A stretch of 5,954 nt of DNA from Lactobacillus sp. (GTDB lineage: Bacteria; Bacillota; Bacilli; Lactobacillales; Lactobacillaceae): contig DMZB01000231.1 of NCBI GenBank assembly GCA_003482405.1, positions 1 through 5,954 of the forward strand. The letters are read 5' to 3'. Both the position numbers and the translations under genes were made by a program. Below the pieces are notes generated by a model. It was not told where the DNA came from. It saw only the letters and a program-made list of their open reading frames with translations, and made no database searches. Shown here in pieces: positions 1 through 5,849 of this stretch. Numbering within the stretch: position 1 is the first letter of the stretch; the number at the start of each line of letters is the position of its first letter.

Positions 1-208
1 GAAAATGCACCATTTGCCAAGTAAAATGAACGACTTGTGACGCTGGCCGTGGGCCATAAGGTAAGCGGGCCTGATCGCCAATAAAACGAATCGTTTCGTT
101 TGGCAATTGCCGTAATGCCTGTTTAACTACAGTCAGGCCACCAACACCTGAGTCCAAGAAGCCAATCGGTAAATCGGCTCGCAACCGCGATTTATCTAGT
201 TCTACCAT
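1..208 (-). CDS. murI: Glutamate racemase, N-terminal part (cut by window edge)
   Basis: Cytoplasmic enzyme that interconverts L- and D-glutamate, supplying D-glutamate for peptidoglycan. The reverse complement from the ATG at 206-208 reads 69 codons without a stop and runs off the left edge. Visible family marks are the substrate-binding loop [15 protein letters not shown] at residues 15-29 (Asp19-Ser20 being the conserved acid/serine pair) and [12 protein letters not shown] at residues 44-55. The two catalytic cysteines of the family lie beyond the window, so activity cannot be judged. The start is supported by an AAAAGGGG stretch about 11 bases upstream and by the normal length of N-terminal lead-in before the loop. 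It is divergent from the YslB-family gene. In Bacillus the equivalent gene is often called racE; the family assignment is firm, the symbol is by homology. Confidence 0.93.
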   Translation of the reverse strand, partial: MVELDKSRLRADLPIGFLDSGVGGLTVVKQALRQLPNETIRFIGDQARLPYGPRPASQVVHFTWQMVHF

Positions 209-256
209 GATTACAAATGCCCCTTTTACTTTTTATCCGTTCAGTAAAAACTTGAA

Positions 257-290
257 ACTATAGCATGACGCTTTCTAACTTGTTTTTCAA
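257..290 (-). promoter_or_regulatory. Candidate promoter for the glutamate racemase gene
   Basis: On the minus strand an extended -10 element, TG-C-TATAGT, occupies 257-265 and lies about 50 bases before the racemase ATG. A TTGAAA hexamer sits at 285-290, but the spacing of 22 bases is too long for a standard sigma-A promoter, so the extended -10 may carry the activity. This is a pattern call only. Confidence 0.35.
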
Positions 291-322
291 GCACCGCGGA
301 TTAAATAAATCACGCCAACGTT

Positions 323-358
323 TTGACGGATGAAAGTTTGGCGGTGCAAGGCTATAAT
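323..358 (+). promoter_or_regulatory. Candidate promoter for the YslB-family gene
   Basis: A perfect TATAAT lies at 353-358, which would start transcription near 365 and give a leader of about 25 bases before the ATG at 390. The nearest good -35 match, TTGACG at 323-328, is 24 bases away, too far for a normal promoter, and no good hexamer occurs at 16-18 bases. The -10 call is fairly good; the -35 is uncertain. The element lies inside the in-frame extension starting at 330, which argues that the extension is not translated. Confidence 0.45.
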
Positions 359-376
359 TGAACTAACTTATTTATT

Positions 377-382
377 GAGGAG
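377..382 (+). promoter_or_regulatory. Ribosome binding site that fixes the YslB start at 390
   Basis: GAGGAG at 377-382 is 7 bases before the ATG at 390-392, which is ideal spacing. The alternative in-frame ATG at 330 has only a weak purine stretch in front (GACGGATG) and would place the -10 box inside the coding region. The start at 390 is therefore preferred. Confidence 0.8.
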
Positions 383-389
383 ACCATTC

Positions 390-911
390 ATGGATCAATC
401 AACGTATGACAAATTATTGAAACAACCCGCTGTTTCAGCTCTTGGCGCAAGCTTTATCCGTGATGAAGTCCTGCCAGCCATTCTTGGCGGCGATCAGTTG
501 ACCATTTTATACTGGATTGGCCGTCAGTTGGCGCGTCATAACCCATTATCTGAAGAGCAATCAATTACTACCCTATTTGCTCAACTTAACTTTGGCCGAC
601 TGGTTCAAACCCATGCTGGTCGCAAACAGCAACGATTCGAACTAAATGGCCCCGCAGTGGCTAACCGTCTAGCCGCTTTCCCTGATGCCAGTTTTGACTT
701 TGAAGCTGGTTTTCTGGCCCAAGAGATCGAAATTATTACCGGTGCCGCCACAGAAGGCACCGTGGATGAAATTCATAAAGACCACGTGACCTTTATCATT
801 CAAAGCGACCCCAAAAACATTGTTGGTGAAGTCGCTGCACGGGTACCCAGCATTCGTATTCAGCCATCAGATTCAGCTGAAGATTCTGACGAAAGCAAAC
901 CGTCGAATTAA
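390..911 (+). CDS. yslB: YslB-family (DUF2507) protein of unknown function
   Basis: A 173-residue soluble protein with no signal peptide or membrane segment. It resembles Bacillus subtilis YslB: an N-terminal helix with LGASFIRDEVLPAILG (residues 18-33), then LYWIGRQLARHNPL (40-53), a central FELNGPAVANRL block (83-94), and FDFEAGFLAQEIEIITG (102-118). The family, DUF2507, is compared with V4R-type ligand-binding folds, but no function is established that I can cite. Residues about 157-173 form a Ser/Asp/Glu-rich acidic tail that looks disordered. The reading frame stays open 20 codons upstream to 330, but promoter and ribosome binding site evidence puts the start at 390. It is a single-gene unit, divergent from the racemase gene and convergent with dltD. 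In Bacillus yslB also lies in the trxA-to-racE chromosomal neighbourhood, so the grouping appears conserved, though the dlt operon is set between here. Confidence 0.82.
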   Translation: MDQSTYDKLLKQPAVSALGASFIRDEVLPAILGGDQLTILYWIGRQLARHNPLSEEQSITTLFAQLNFGRLVQTHAGRKQQRFELNGPAVANRLAAFPDASFDFEAGFLAQEIEIITGAATEGTVDEIHKDHVTFIIQSDPKNIVGEVAARVPSIRIQPSDSAEDSDESKPSN

Positions 912-938
912 AACTGGCCGTTTTCTGGACCGTAACTG

Positions 939-967
939 AATCAGCACAAGTTTACAATCTGATTTTT
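939..967 (+). terminator. Weak candidate terminator after the YslB gene
   Basis: AATCAG at 939-944 pairs with CTGATT at 959-964 across a 14-base loop, and a run of T follows (963-967). The stem is only 6-7 pairs and AT-rich, so it is at best a weak first terminator 27 bases after the stop codon. The much stronger hairpin at 1040-1097 is the more likely end. Confidence 0.25.
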
Positions 968-1039
968 AAAGGTGCTTCGAGACAGCAACATTGCTCATTA
1001 AAACGCACGCACAATCAAAAATGTAGCGCAAAAACCGCG

Positions 1040-1097
1040 CCAACTTAAAAGTGACTCAGAACAGGCAATTCCCTGATCTGAGTCACTTTTAAGTTGG
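1040..1097. terminator. Long hairpin, probable bidirectional terminator for YslB gene and dlt operon
   Basis: Bases 1040-1060 are the exact reverse complement of 1077-1097, a perfect 21-bp stem. Inside, after an A/A mismatch, CAGG (1062-1065) pairs with CCTG (1072-1075) around a 6-base loop. The inner GC-richer stem GTGACTCAGA/TCTGAGTCAC is flanked by AAAA on the left and TTTT on the right, so transcripts from either strand see a hairpin followed by at least four U. It lies about 50 bases after the dltD stop and 130 bases after the YslB stop, between convergent genes. The short T-tracts make efficiency uncertain. Confidence 0.75.
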
Positions 1098-1148
1098 TTC
1101 CTAAGATTATCTTTCCGTAAACAACAATCGACAGTAATAATTCACACA

Positions 1149-2423
1149 CTACTTAAACGTTGCCAAGTTTTGAGCAGTCGGGTCCAGTTGCTGCCAATCC
1201 GTTGAATAATAACGCGTATTGATATGGTAATTGACCTTTTGATGTTTAGCCGCCATAAATGGCCGTACGCCTTTATCTACAGCAACCCAACCATTCCAGC
1301 CCAAATGAATCGTATCTTCCATGAAGTAAGGTTGACCTCCATCGTGACTCAAATCAAGCACGTTGTTAAATCCTTGTGAAGCCAGTTGCTGTTTGATCTT
1401 GTTGTTGGTTTCATCAACCATGGTGCGATTGAGGCCAGTATCCTTAGCCCACCGTTCATTGATTGGCGGCAGAATAAACAGCACATCGGTATGCGTTTTA
1501 GCAAACTGATTCAGTACCAGTTCAAAATCACTGTATTCAGGCGATTGACGGTAATCAAAATTGCTTTGCTCACCTTTCAACGCTTTCACGTGACCGCGTA
1601 AACGGCTGTTGTAAAAGCTATTCTTGATTCCTAGGTTATTGTTAGTCGTGTTTTCCCGACCAAGTTTCGTCGCTGTTTTGGTCAGCGCCTGATAGCTTTG
1701 AGAATCCGGTAACTGTTTGACACCCTTATCAATTTTGCTGAGATTGTGACCTAAGCGATAGTCCGAAAACAGCTGATCCTCGTGTGTCAAAATCAACGCA
1801 TTAATCGAAAGTTGCAATCGGTTATAATTTGACAGAGCCTTACCCTTTGCAACTTTATGAAGCATTTGCGCAATTGCGTGGTCCGAATGACCAGAAGGCA
1901 TCTCTAACAGTCGTTTTGCCGCATACCGGTTCATCGCTGTGTTTTGAATCGACTGTAACCAATCTACAGTCTGCAGTTTTGAATAATAAAACCCAAACGC
2001 ATCTGGTCTGGCTCCTTGTGGCACAAACCACTGTGGCGAAACCACGAAGACAGCCTTTTTGTTCTTCATTTGTGTATCAATCGTTTGCATTGAATAATAC
2101 AGTGTTAACGATTGTGTACCGGCCGCACCGAGCAAAAACGGACGGTAATTACGGTGATACTTTTGCGCCAACACAGATGGATGAAGTGGGTCCATACGAG
2201 ATAACTCACTTGAACCAAAGAATGGCACATACTTACCAGCCAGCGCCTGCTCTTTAATTTGCCGCCCCTTGAATACTTGCGGAGCTAACGAAACGGCCGC
2301 GCGTCGCTCTGTCGCTGCCGAGTTGTGGGCAAAGTTAATTGGCGAAAGTAATAACAAAAGCAAAAGAATGAATGCCGTAATGACCGGGCCGATAATCAAC
2401 CAAAGTCGTTTCGAGGAATTCAT
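1149..2423 (-). CDS. dltD: DltD, D-alanyl transfer to lipoteichoic acid
   Basis: Last gene of the operon; 424 residues, normal for DltD. One N-terminal membrane anchor spans residues about 7-29 (leucine-rich, seven Leu in a row at 20-26) with Lys5-Arg6 before it, so the bulk is expected outside the membrane. The extracellular part is an SGNH-hydrolase-like fold: FFGSSELSR (residues 68-76, nucleophile Ser71 or Ser72), GAAGTQSL (about 99-106), a VSPQWF block (128-133), and the C-terminal Asp-x-x-His pair Asp370/His373 in EDTIHLGW. These match the catalytic triad needed for the final D-Ala transfer to lipoteichoic acid. The ATG lies only 2 bases after the dltC stop. The Shine-Dalgarno in front is poorly placed, so translation is probably coupled to dltC. 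It is followed by the hairpin at 1040-1097. Open frames on the opposite strand inside this gene have no supporting signals. Confidence 0.96.
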   Translation of the reverse strand: MNSSKRLWLIIGPVITAFILLLLLLLSPINFAHNSAATERRAAVSLAPQVFKGRQIKEQALAGKYVPFFGSSELSRMDPLHPSVLAQKYHRNYRPFLLGAAGTQSLTLYYSMQTIDTQMKNKKAVFVVSPQWFVPQGARPDAFGFYYSKLQTVDWLQSIQNTAMNRYAAKRLLEMPSGHSDHAIAQMLHKVAKGKALSNYNRLQLSINALILTHEDQLFSDYRLGHNLSKIDKGVKQLPDSQSYQALTKTATKLGRENTTNNNLGIKNSFYNSRLRGHVKALKGEQSNFDYRQSPEYSDFELVLNQFAKTHTDVLFILPPINERWAKDTGLNRTMVDETNNKIKQQLASQGFNNVLDLSHDGGQPYFMEDTIHLGWNGWVAVDKGVRPFMAAKHQKVNYHINTRYYSTDWQQLDPTAQNLATFK

Positions 2424-2425
2424 GA

Positions 2426-2662
2426 TTAATCAACTAGTCCTTCCACCTTAGTTACGATCTTGTTGGGTGTGTCCCATTCACTACGGACAAATTCTGAAAC
2501 GGGGACGTTAACACCTAATTGGCTCTGCAATTCCAGCAATAACTGAACAGAACCCATTGAGTCCATTAGGCCAGAGTCAAACAGGTTCGTGTCCATTGCA
2601 CTGGAGACATCGTCCCCTGTTAAGTCGTTCAAAATTGAAATAACTGTTTCTTTAACATCCAT
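2426..2662 (-). CDS. dltC: DltC, D-alanyl carrier protein
   Basis: A 78-residue acidic acyl-carrier-type protein. Ser35 in the motif [14 protein letters not shown] (residues 29-42) is the expected 4'-phosphopantetheine attachment site; DSMG is characteristic of D-alanyl carrier proteins. DltA loads D-alanine as a thioester on this arm, and DltB takes it at the cytoplasmic side of the membrane. The C-terminal [13 protein letters not shown] segment is also typical of the family. AGGAGG at 2673-2678, 10 bases before the ATG, is the strongest ribosome binding site in the operon, which fits a carrier needed in excess. It follows dltB after a 63-base gap that holds no other gene or clear hairpin, and it nearly abuts dltD. 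Confidence 0.96.
   Translation of the reverse strand: MDVKETVISILNDLTGDDVSSAMDTNLFDSGLMDSMGSVQLLLELQSQLGVNVPVSEFVRSEWDTPNKIVTKVEGLVD
2438..2444 (-). promoter_or_regulatory. Weak, distant ribosome binding site for dltD
   Basis: The best Shine-Dalgarno match upstream of dltD is GGAAGGA (minus strand, 2438-2444), inside the 3' end of dltC and 14 bases before the dltD ATG, longer than optimal. With the dltC stop only 2 bases from the dltD start, re-initiation by terminating ribosomes is the likely mode of translation. Confidence 0.4.
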
Positions 2663-2725
2663 AATTATATTTCCTCCTGTAAGTAAATGATGATAACCAC
2701 ATTTTCAATAAATCAAACACACCAG

Positions 2726-3934
2726 TTAATAATGACCAAACCAGAGTTTGCTCAAGAATCCTGAGAACAGTAGGAAACTAAAACAAACAAAGTTAAACGT
2801 TAAGAAAACTGCAAATGCCTCCGTAAGCTTATTGTGCGGAATACTTTCACGGTGCTTCTTTTTATACCGCAGCCACCAATCATTAACAGCCATGCCAACA
2901 CCATGCAAAAAACCGTAAGCAATGTAATACCATGTCACACCATGCCAGAATCCCATGATCAACATGTTTAAAATGTAGGCGACATTACTGGTTGTTATCC
3001 GACTCTTAAAGATTTTATTCTTCATCATCGCAAACACGAGACGCATAAAAATAAAATCACGGAACCAGAATGAAAGGGTCATGTGCCAACGATTCCAAAA
3101 GTCCTTTAAGTTATGTGACCGGAATGGATGGTTAAAGTTCATTGGGGTTTCAATACCCATCAAATATGAGATTGCTACCGCAAATAGTGAGTATCCAGCA
3201 AAGTCAAAGAACAGATACATTGACCATGCGTACATTACACCAACCAACGGCCATGAGAGGCCTTTACCCCCATAGCGCATTGTCAACATTTCTAGTTTTG
3301 GCACCAGCATGGTCCCAAATAAATAGGCCAGCAAAAACTTGTACATAAAACCTAAGAAAATGTAATGCACAGCCTTTTCGATCATCCCAACATATTTGTC
3401 TCTGTCAGGTACTTTTTGATAGTCATCAACCCATCGCCGGTAACGGTCAATTGGTCCAGAAGAAATTGTTGGCATGAATAGCAAGAATTCCAAGAAAAGC
3501 AGTGGATGAAATTCTTTAATGATGCCATCACGCATTTCCATAATCATACCGACGGTTCTGAAGGTCAGGTAACTGATTCCCAGAAAACCAAAGAGAGACG
3601 TATGACCAGGATTAACGGCCGGCGTAATCTTAACAAACAATAGCGGCAAAGTAGTCAAAAGAACCGCCCCGTAAAAAATCCACCGATTGTTTGCTCGATT
3701 ACGATAAGCCATATAACCGGCTACCATAATCCATTCCCAGATTACGAATCCAATCAGGGCAACACCCTGTTGCCACTTCTGACTGTCAAACATCAAGAAG
3801 ATGAAAACTAACGACACTGCACTTTGATACCAACGCCACCGATGACCATGATACAAACCGATCATTAACGGAATCAACCCGATTAATAAGTACACAAAGT
3901 ACTGTGGGTTACCGTATGGTTCTAAATTAATCAT
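2726..3934 (-). CDS. dltB: DltB, membrane-bound O-acyltransferase for D-alanine export
   Basis: A 402-residue polytopic membrane protein of the MBOAT family, of usual length. It takes D-alanine from DltC and passes the acyl group through the membrane for transfer to lipoteichoic acid. Hydrophobic segments run from residue 12 to the end, with cytoplasmic-type basic loops such as YRNRANNR (77-84) and RYKKKHRES (356-364). The MBOAT signature is clear: SSGPIDRYRRW (158-168), NRWHMTLSFWFRDF (281-294) with His284, and GFWHGVTWYY (328-337) with the presumed catalytic His331. The 47-residue spacing of the two histidines equals that in the structurally studied Streptococcus thermophilus protein (His289/His336). 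Its ATG overlaps the dltA TGA by 4 bases, and GAGGTG at 3943-3948 is 8 bases upstream, so translation is coupled to dltA. Confidence 0.97.
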   Translation of the reverse strand: MINLEPYGNPQYFVYLLIGLIPLMIGLYHGHRWRWYQSAVSLVFIFLMFDSQKWQQGVALIGFVIWEWIMVAGYMAYRNRANNRWIFYGAVLLTTLPLLFVKITPAVNPGHTSLFGFLGISYLTFRTVGMIMEMRDGIIKEFHPLLFLEFLLFMPTISSGPIDRYRRWVDDYQKVPDRDKYVGMIEKAVHYIFLGFMYKFLLAYLFGTMLVPKLEMLTMRYGGKGLSWPLVGVMYAWSMYLFFDFAGYSLFAVAISYLMGIETPMNFNHPFRSHNLKDFWNRWHMTLSFWFRDFIFMRLVFAMMKNKIFKSRITTSNVAYILNMLIMGFWHGVTWYYIAYGFLHGVGMAVNDWWLRYKKKHRESIPHNKLTEAFAVFLTFNFVCFSFLLFSGFLSKLWFGHY

Positions 3935-5457
3935 GCAGGATTCACCTCGGCAATAATCGATTTAATGTCGACCTTCCCGTTTGCCGTTAGTGGCAGTGTC
4001 TCTTTATACACAAACCGGTTAGGAACCATGTAATCCATCATGACATCTTTTAATTCTTGTTTAATCGCGGTCGTTCGTTGCAAATCATTTTCAAAGTCAT
4101 TTTCCGCAGGCACAACATACGCCCACATCTGGCTGACCTTATGGTTGTTATCATATTTGGGAACAGCCACAGCCTGTTTGATCCACTTGTTGGCATCCAA
4201 ATAATGATTAACTTCTTCCAATTCAATGCGATAACCGTGCAATTTAATTTGAAAATCAATACGGCCAAGGTAATGTAACATACCGTCATCGTCTAAGAAG
4301 CCCAAGTCACCGGAATGATAGGCGGCCTGACCGTTCTCAGTAAAGAATGCCTTCGCAGTTTTTTCCGGGTTATTCAAGTACCCCTTTGAAACACTTGGAC
4401 CGCTGATGATGATTTCACCATTCGTTCCAGCAGGTAGTTCCTTACCCGCATCGTCAATAACGCGAATCTTCGTATCCGCCTTGGTCGTTCCGATTGGTAA
4501 CCGCCCTTTTTCAATCAACGCATCAGTAATTTCGACACCGGTCACCGCCACGGTCGTTTCGGTTGGCCCATAGGTATTAAAAATATGGGCGTGTGGGAAT
4601 CGAGCTCGTAAATTTTTGGCAGTTGAAACGGTCAATTCTTCACCACAGAACAAAAAGTGGCTAAGATCTGGTAAATGTTGCTCGTCAAACGTTGGCTCCA
4701 GCAAACAAATATCAGCAAATGACGGCGTCGAGACAAAAACATTCAGCTTCATGGTCGGTAATGTTTCAAACAACTGTTTGAAGTTATCGGTGACTGCTTT
4801 AGGCAAGGCCATCAATGTACCACCAAGTGCCAATGTTGGCGCCCAGTCCATAACCGACAAATCAAATGAATACGGCGGCTGTGCCAAAGTAACTGGACTT
4901 TCTGAAAGTTTAAAGTCGTCACTAAGCATCCAATTTGTGTAACTCAACAGATTCGTATGGCTGATCTGAACCCCTTTAGGTTTGCCGGTGGTCCCAGATG
5001 TAAAGATGATGTAGTAGTTCTCATCACCAGTCACCGGATGTGTCAACTCATACGAAGATGATGTGGCAGTCAATAACCCAGCCAAGTCATCACCCGTAAG
5101 TACCGGTTGACTACCAACATCCACTGGTAATGAATCGACGGCAATCACGGCGGCCGGATGGGCAATGTCTTCAATCATCGTCAACCGGTCATTGGGCGAA
5201 TGTTTGTCCACTGGAATATAAGCATGACCAGATTTAACTGCGCCTAAAAAACTGGCAATCATTGCAAATTGCTGACCACCAAATACGATAATCGGCGATT
5301 TGGCCGGTAGATTAAGGTTGTCAAGGTATGCCGCAATCCCATCTGAAGCACGTTTCAACTGTGCATATGTAGTTGTGCTCCCCATGTCGTTGTAAACAAT
5401 TGCATCAGGCGTTTCTGTGGCCCAATGATCAATTGTGGTAATCATATTATCAATCAT
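3931..5457 (-). CDS. dltA: DltA, D-alanine--D-alanyl carrier protein ligase
   Basis: Cytoplasmic adenylate-forming enzyme that activates D-alanine with ATP and transfers it to the phosphopantetheine of DltC. The 508-residue length is normal. Adenylation-domain motifs occur in order: the phosphate loop TSGTTGKPKG (153-162), FNTYGPTE (293-300), YHSGDLG (380-386, with ribose-binding Asp384), GRIDFQIKLHGYRIE (398-412, hinge to the small domain) and NGKVD (493-497, catalytic Lys495). Cys271 in FLFCGEEL matches the cysteine linked to D- over L-alanine selectivity in Bacillus DltA. The start at 5457 is chosen because GGAGGG (5463-5468) is 5 bases upstream; the next Met, codon 5, would be too far. 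It begins 21 bases after the dltX stop and overlaps dltB by 4 bases. Confidence 0.97.
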   Translation of the reverse strand: MIDNMITTIDHWATETPDAIVYNDMGSTTTYAQLKRASDGIAAYLDNLNLPAKSPIIVFGGQQFAMIASFLGAVKSGHAYIPVDKHSPNDRLTMIEDIAHPAAVIAVDSLPVDVGSQPVLTGDDLAGLLTATSSSYELTHPVTGDENYYIIFTSGTTGKPKGVQISHTNLLSYTNWMLSDDFKLSESPVTLAQPPYSFDLSVMDWAPTLALGGTLMALPKAVTDNFKQLFETLPTMKLNVFVSTPSFADICLLEPTFDEQHLPDLSHFLFCGEELTVSTAKNLRARFPHAHIFNTYGPTETTVAVTGVEITDALIEKGRLPIGTTKADTKIRVIDDAGKELPAGTNGEIIISGPSVSKGYLNNPEKTAKAFFTENGQAAYHSGDLGFLDDDGMLHYLGRIDFQIKLHGYRIELEEVNHYLDANKWIKQAVAVPKYDNNHKVSQMWAYVVPAENDFENDLQRTTAIKQELKDVMMDYMVPNRFVYKETLPLTANGKVDIKSIIAEVNPA

Positions 5458-5478
5458 AATTTCCCTCCATCCCGCGTC

Positions 5479-5625
5479 TTAGAATTCGTTATAGATGAAC
5501 TTGCTTTGATTTAAGCCAGAGTAACTGTACAAGTAAATCAAAAATAACAAAATCACAAAATAAAAAGCAGTCCGTAAGACAAATGTGACCCATGGCTGGC
5601 TTAGCCATATTTTAAACTTCGCCAT
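5479..5625 (-). CDS. dltX: DltX, small membrane protein of teichoic acid D-alanylation
   Basis: A 48-residue protein beginning MAKFKIWLSQPW and ending FIYNEF. It has one membrane segment (about residues 13-33) after a short basic N-terminus. The C-terminal FIYxxF-type motif (43-48, with Tyr45) is the hallmark of DltX; recent work on the family implicates the C-terminal tyrosine in carrying the D-alanyl group between DltB and DltD. It is the first gene of the operon, its usual place in front of dltA. GGAGG at 5637-5641 (in GTGGAGGAAAG) is 11 bases before the ATG, and the stop TAA at 5479-5481 is 21 bases before dltA. It is short enough to be missed by length-filtered gene calling. Start and end are well supported. 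Confidence 0.93.
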   Translation of the reverse strand: MAKFKIWLSQPWVTFVLRTAFYFVILLFLIYLYSYSGLNQSKFIYNEF

Positions 5626-5644
5626 ATTTTCTCTTTCCTCCACT

Positions 5645-5730
5645 TTGTACCAATATATTCAGTATAACGACTTTACCCCCGTTTATTGTTAAAAAAAGTC
5701 TTAAGCTATACTGAATCTATTTTGGTACAA
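5645..5730. repeat. 86-bp imperfect palindrome in the dlt control region
   Basis: The arm 5645-5668 (starting TTGTACCAA) is matched in inverted orientation by 5705-5730 (ending TTGGTACAA). The first 9 bases are identical, then a 2-base gap, then ATTCAGTATA identical with single mismatches on either side. Further in, GACTTT (5669-5674) pairs with AAAGTC (5695-5700), leaving a 20-base centre. In total about 28 of 30 left-arm bases match. The dyad ends just before the dltX ribosome binding site and starts just after the trxA terminator, so it fills the region that must contain the dlt promoter. It could be a paired operator for a regulator, or a leader hairpin if transcription starts upstream of it. 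No known box is recognised with confidence. Confidence 0.8.
5661..5692 (-). promoter_or_regulatory. Candidate dlt operon promoter
   Basis: On the minus strand, TATACT at 5661-5666 is a good -10 hexamer, 35 bases before the dltX ATG. The best -35-like hexamer upstream is TTAACA (5687-5692) at 20 bases, longer than ideal; at 17 bases the sequence is ACAATA. A weak -35 would fit a promoter that needs an activator, as dlt operons are commonly driven by peptide-sensing two-component systems (GraRS, CiaRH, BceRS types), but the regulator cannot be read from this window. Confidence 0.4.
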
Positions 5731-5751
5731 CGACTAGCATAACAGAAATCA

Positions 5752-5792
5752 CAAAAAAAGACCCCTGCCACAAGCTGTTGTGACAGGAGTCT
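5752..5792 (-). terminator. Intrinsic terminator of the thioredoxin gene
   Basis: In the minus-strand transcript a 15-bp stem (5778-5792 with 5759-5773, all pairs formed, two of them G-U) closes on a 4-base loop, and seven U follow (5753-5759, the first of them pairing at the stem base). It lies 57 bases after the trxA stop and before the dlt control region. This indicates that trxA and dlt are separate transcription units apart from any read-through. Confidence 0.93.
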
Positions 5793-5849
5793 CATTAAAT
5801 TCTAACGTTTTACTCAAATGGACAGACCGACCAACGCAATCAAAAGCGC

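Noticed and set aside
1026..1040. GCGC-AAAAACC-GCGC short inverted repeat beside the long hairpin
   Set aside because: Four-base self-complementary arms are expected by chance; it may only add a T-rich stretch downstream of the dltD-side terminator.
1386..2451. Open frames on the plus strand within dltD (about 1386-1601, 1829-2257, 2269-2451)
   Set aside because: They lie opposite a complete, motif-bearing dltD and resemble no family I recognise.
2663..2725. Possible terminator, promoter or small gene in the dltB-dltC gap
   Set aside because: Only a 5-bp AT-rich pairing (AAATG/CATTT) is present with no T-tract, and no good -35/-10 pair is seen; the gap contains just the dltC ribosome binding site.
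3081..3348. Plus-strand open frames opposite dltB
   Set aside because: They are antisense shadows of the transmembrane coding region, overlap each other in different frames and show no protein family features.
4050..4942. Additional open frames on both strands inside dltA (4050-4289, 4057-4278, 4616-4942)
   Set aside because: dltA is intact through this stretch with all adenylation motifs in order; the extra frames are unstructured by-products of its codon pattern.
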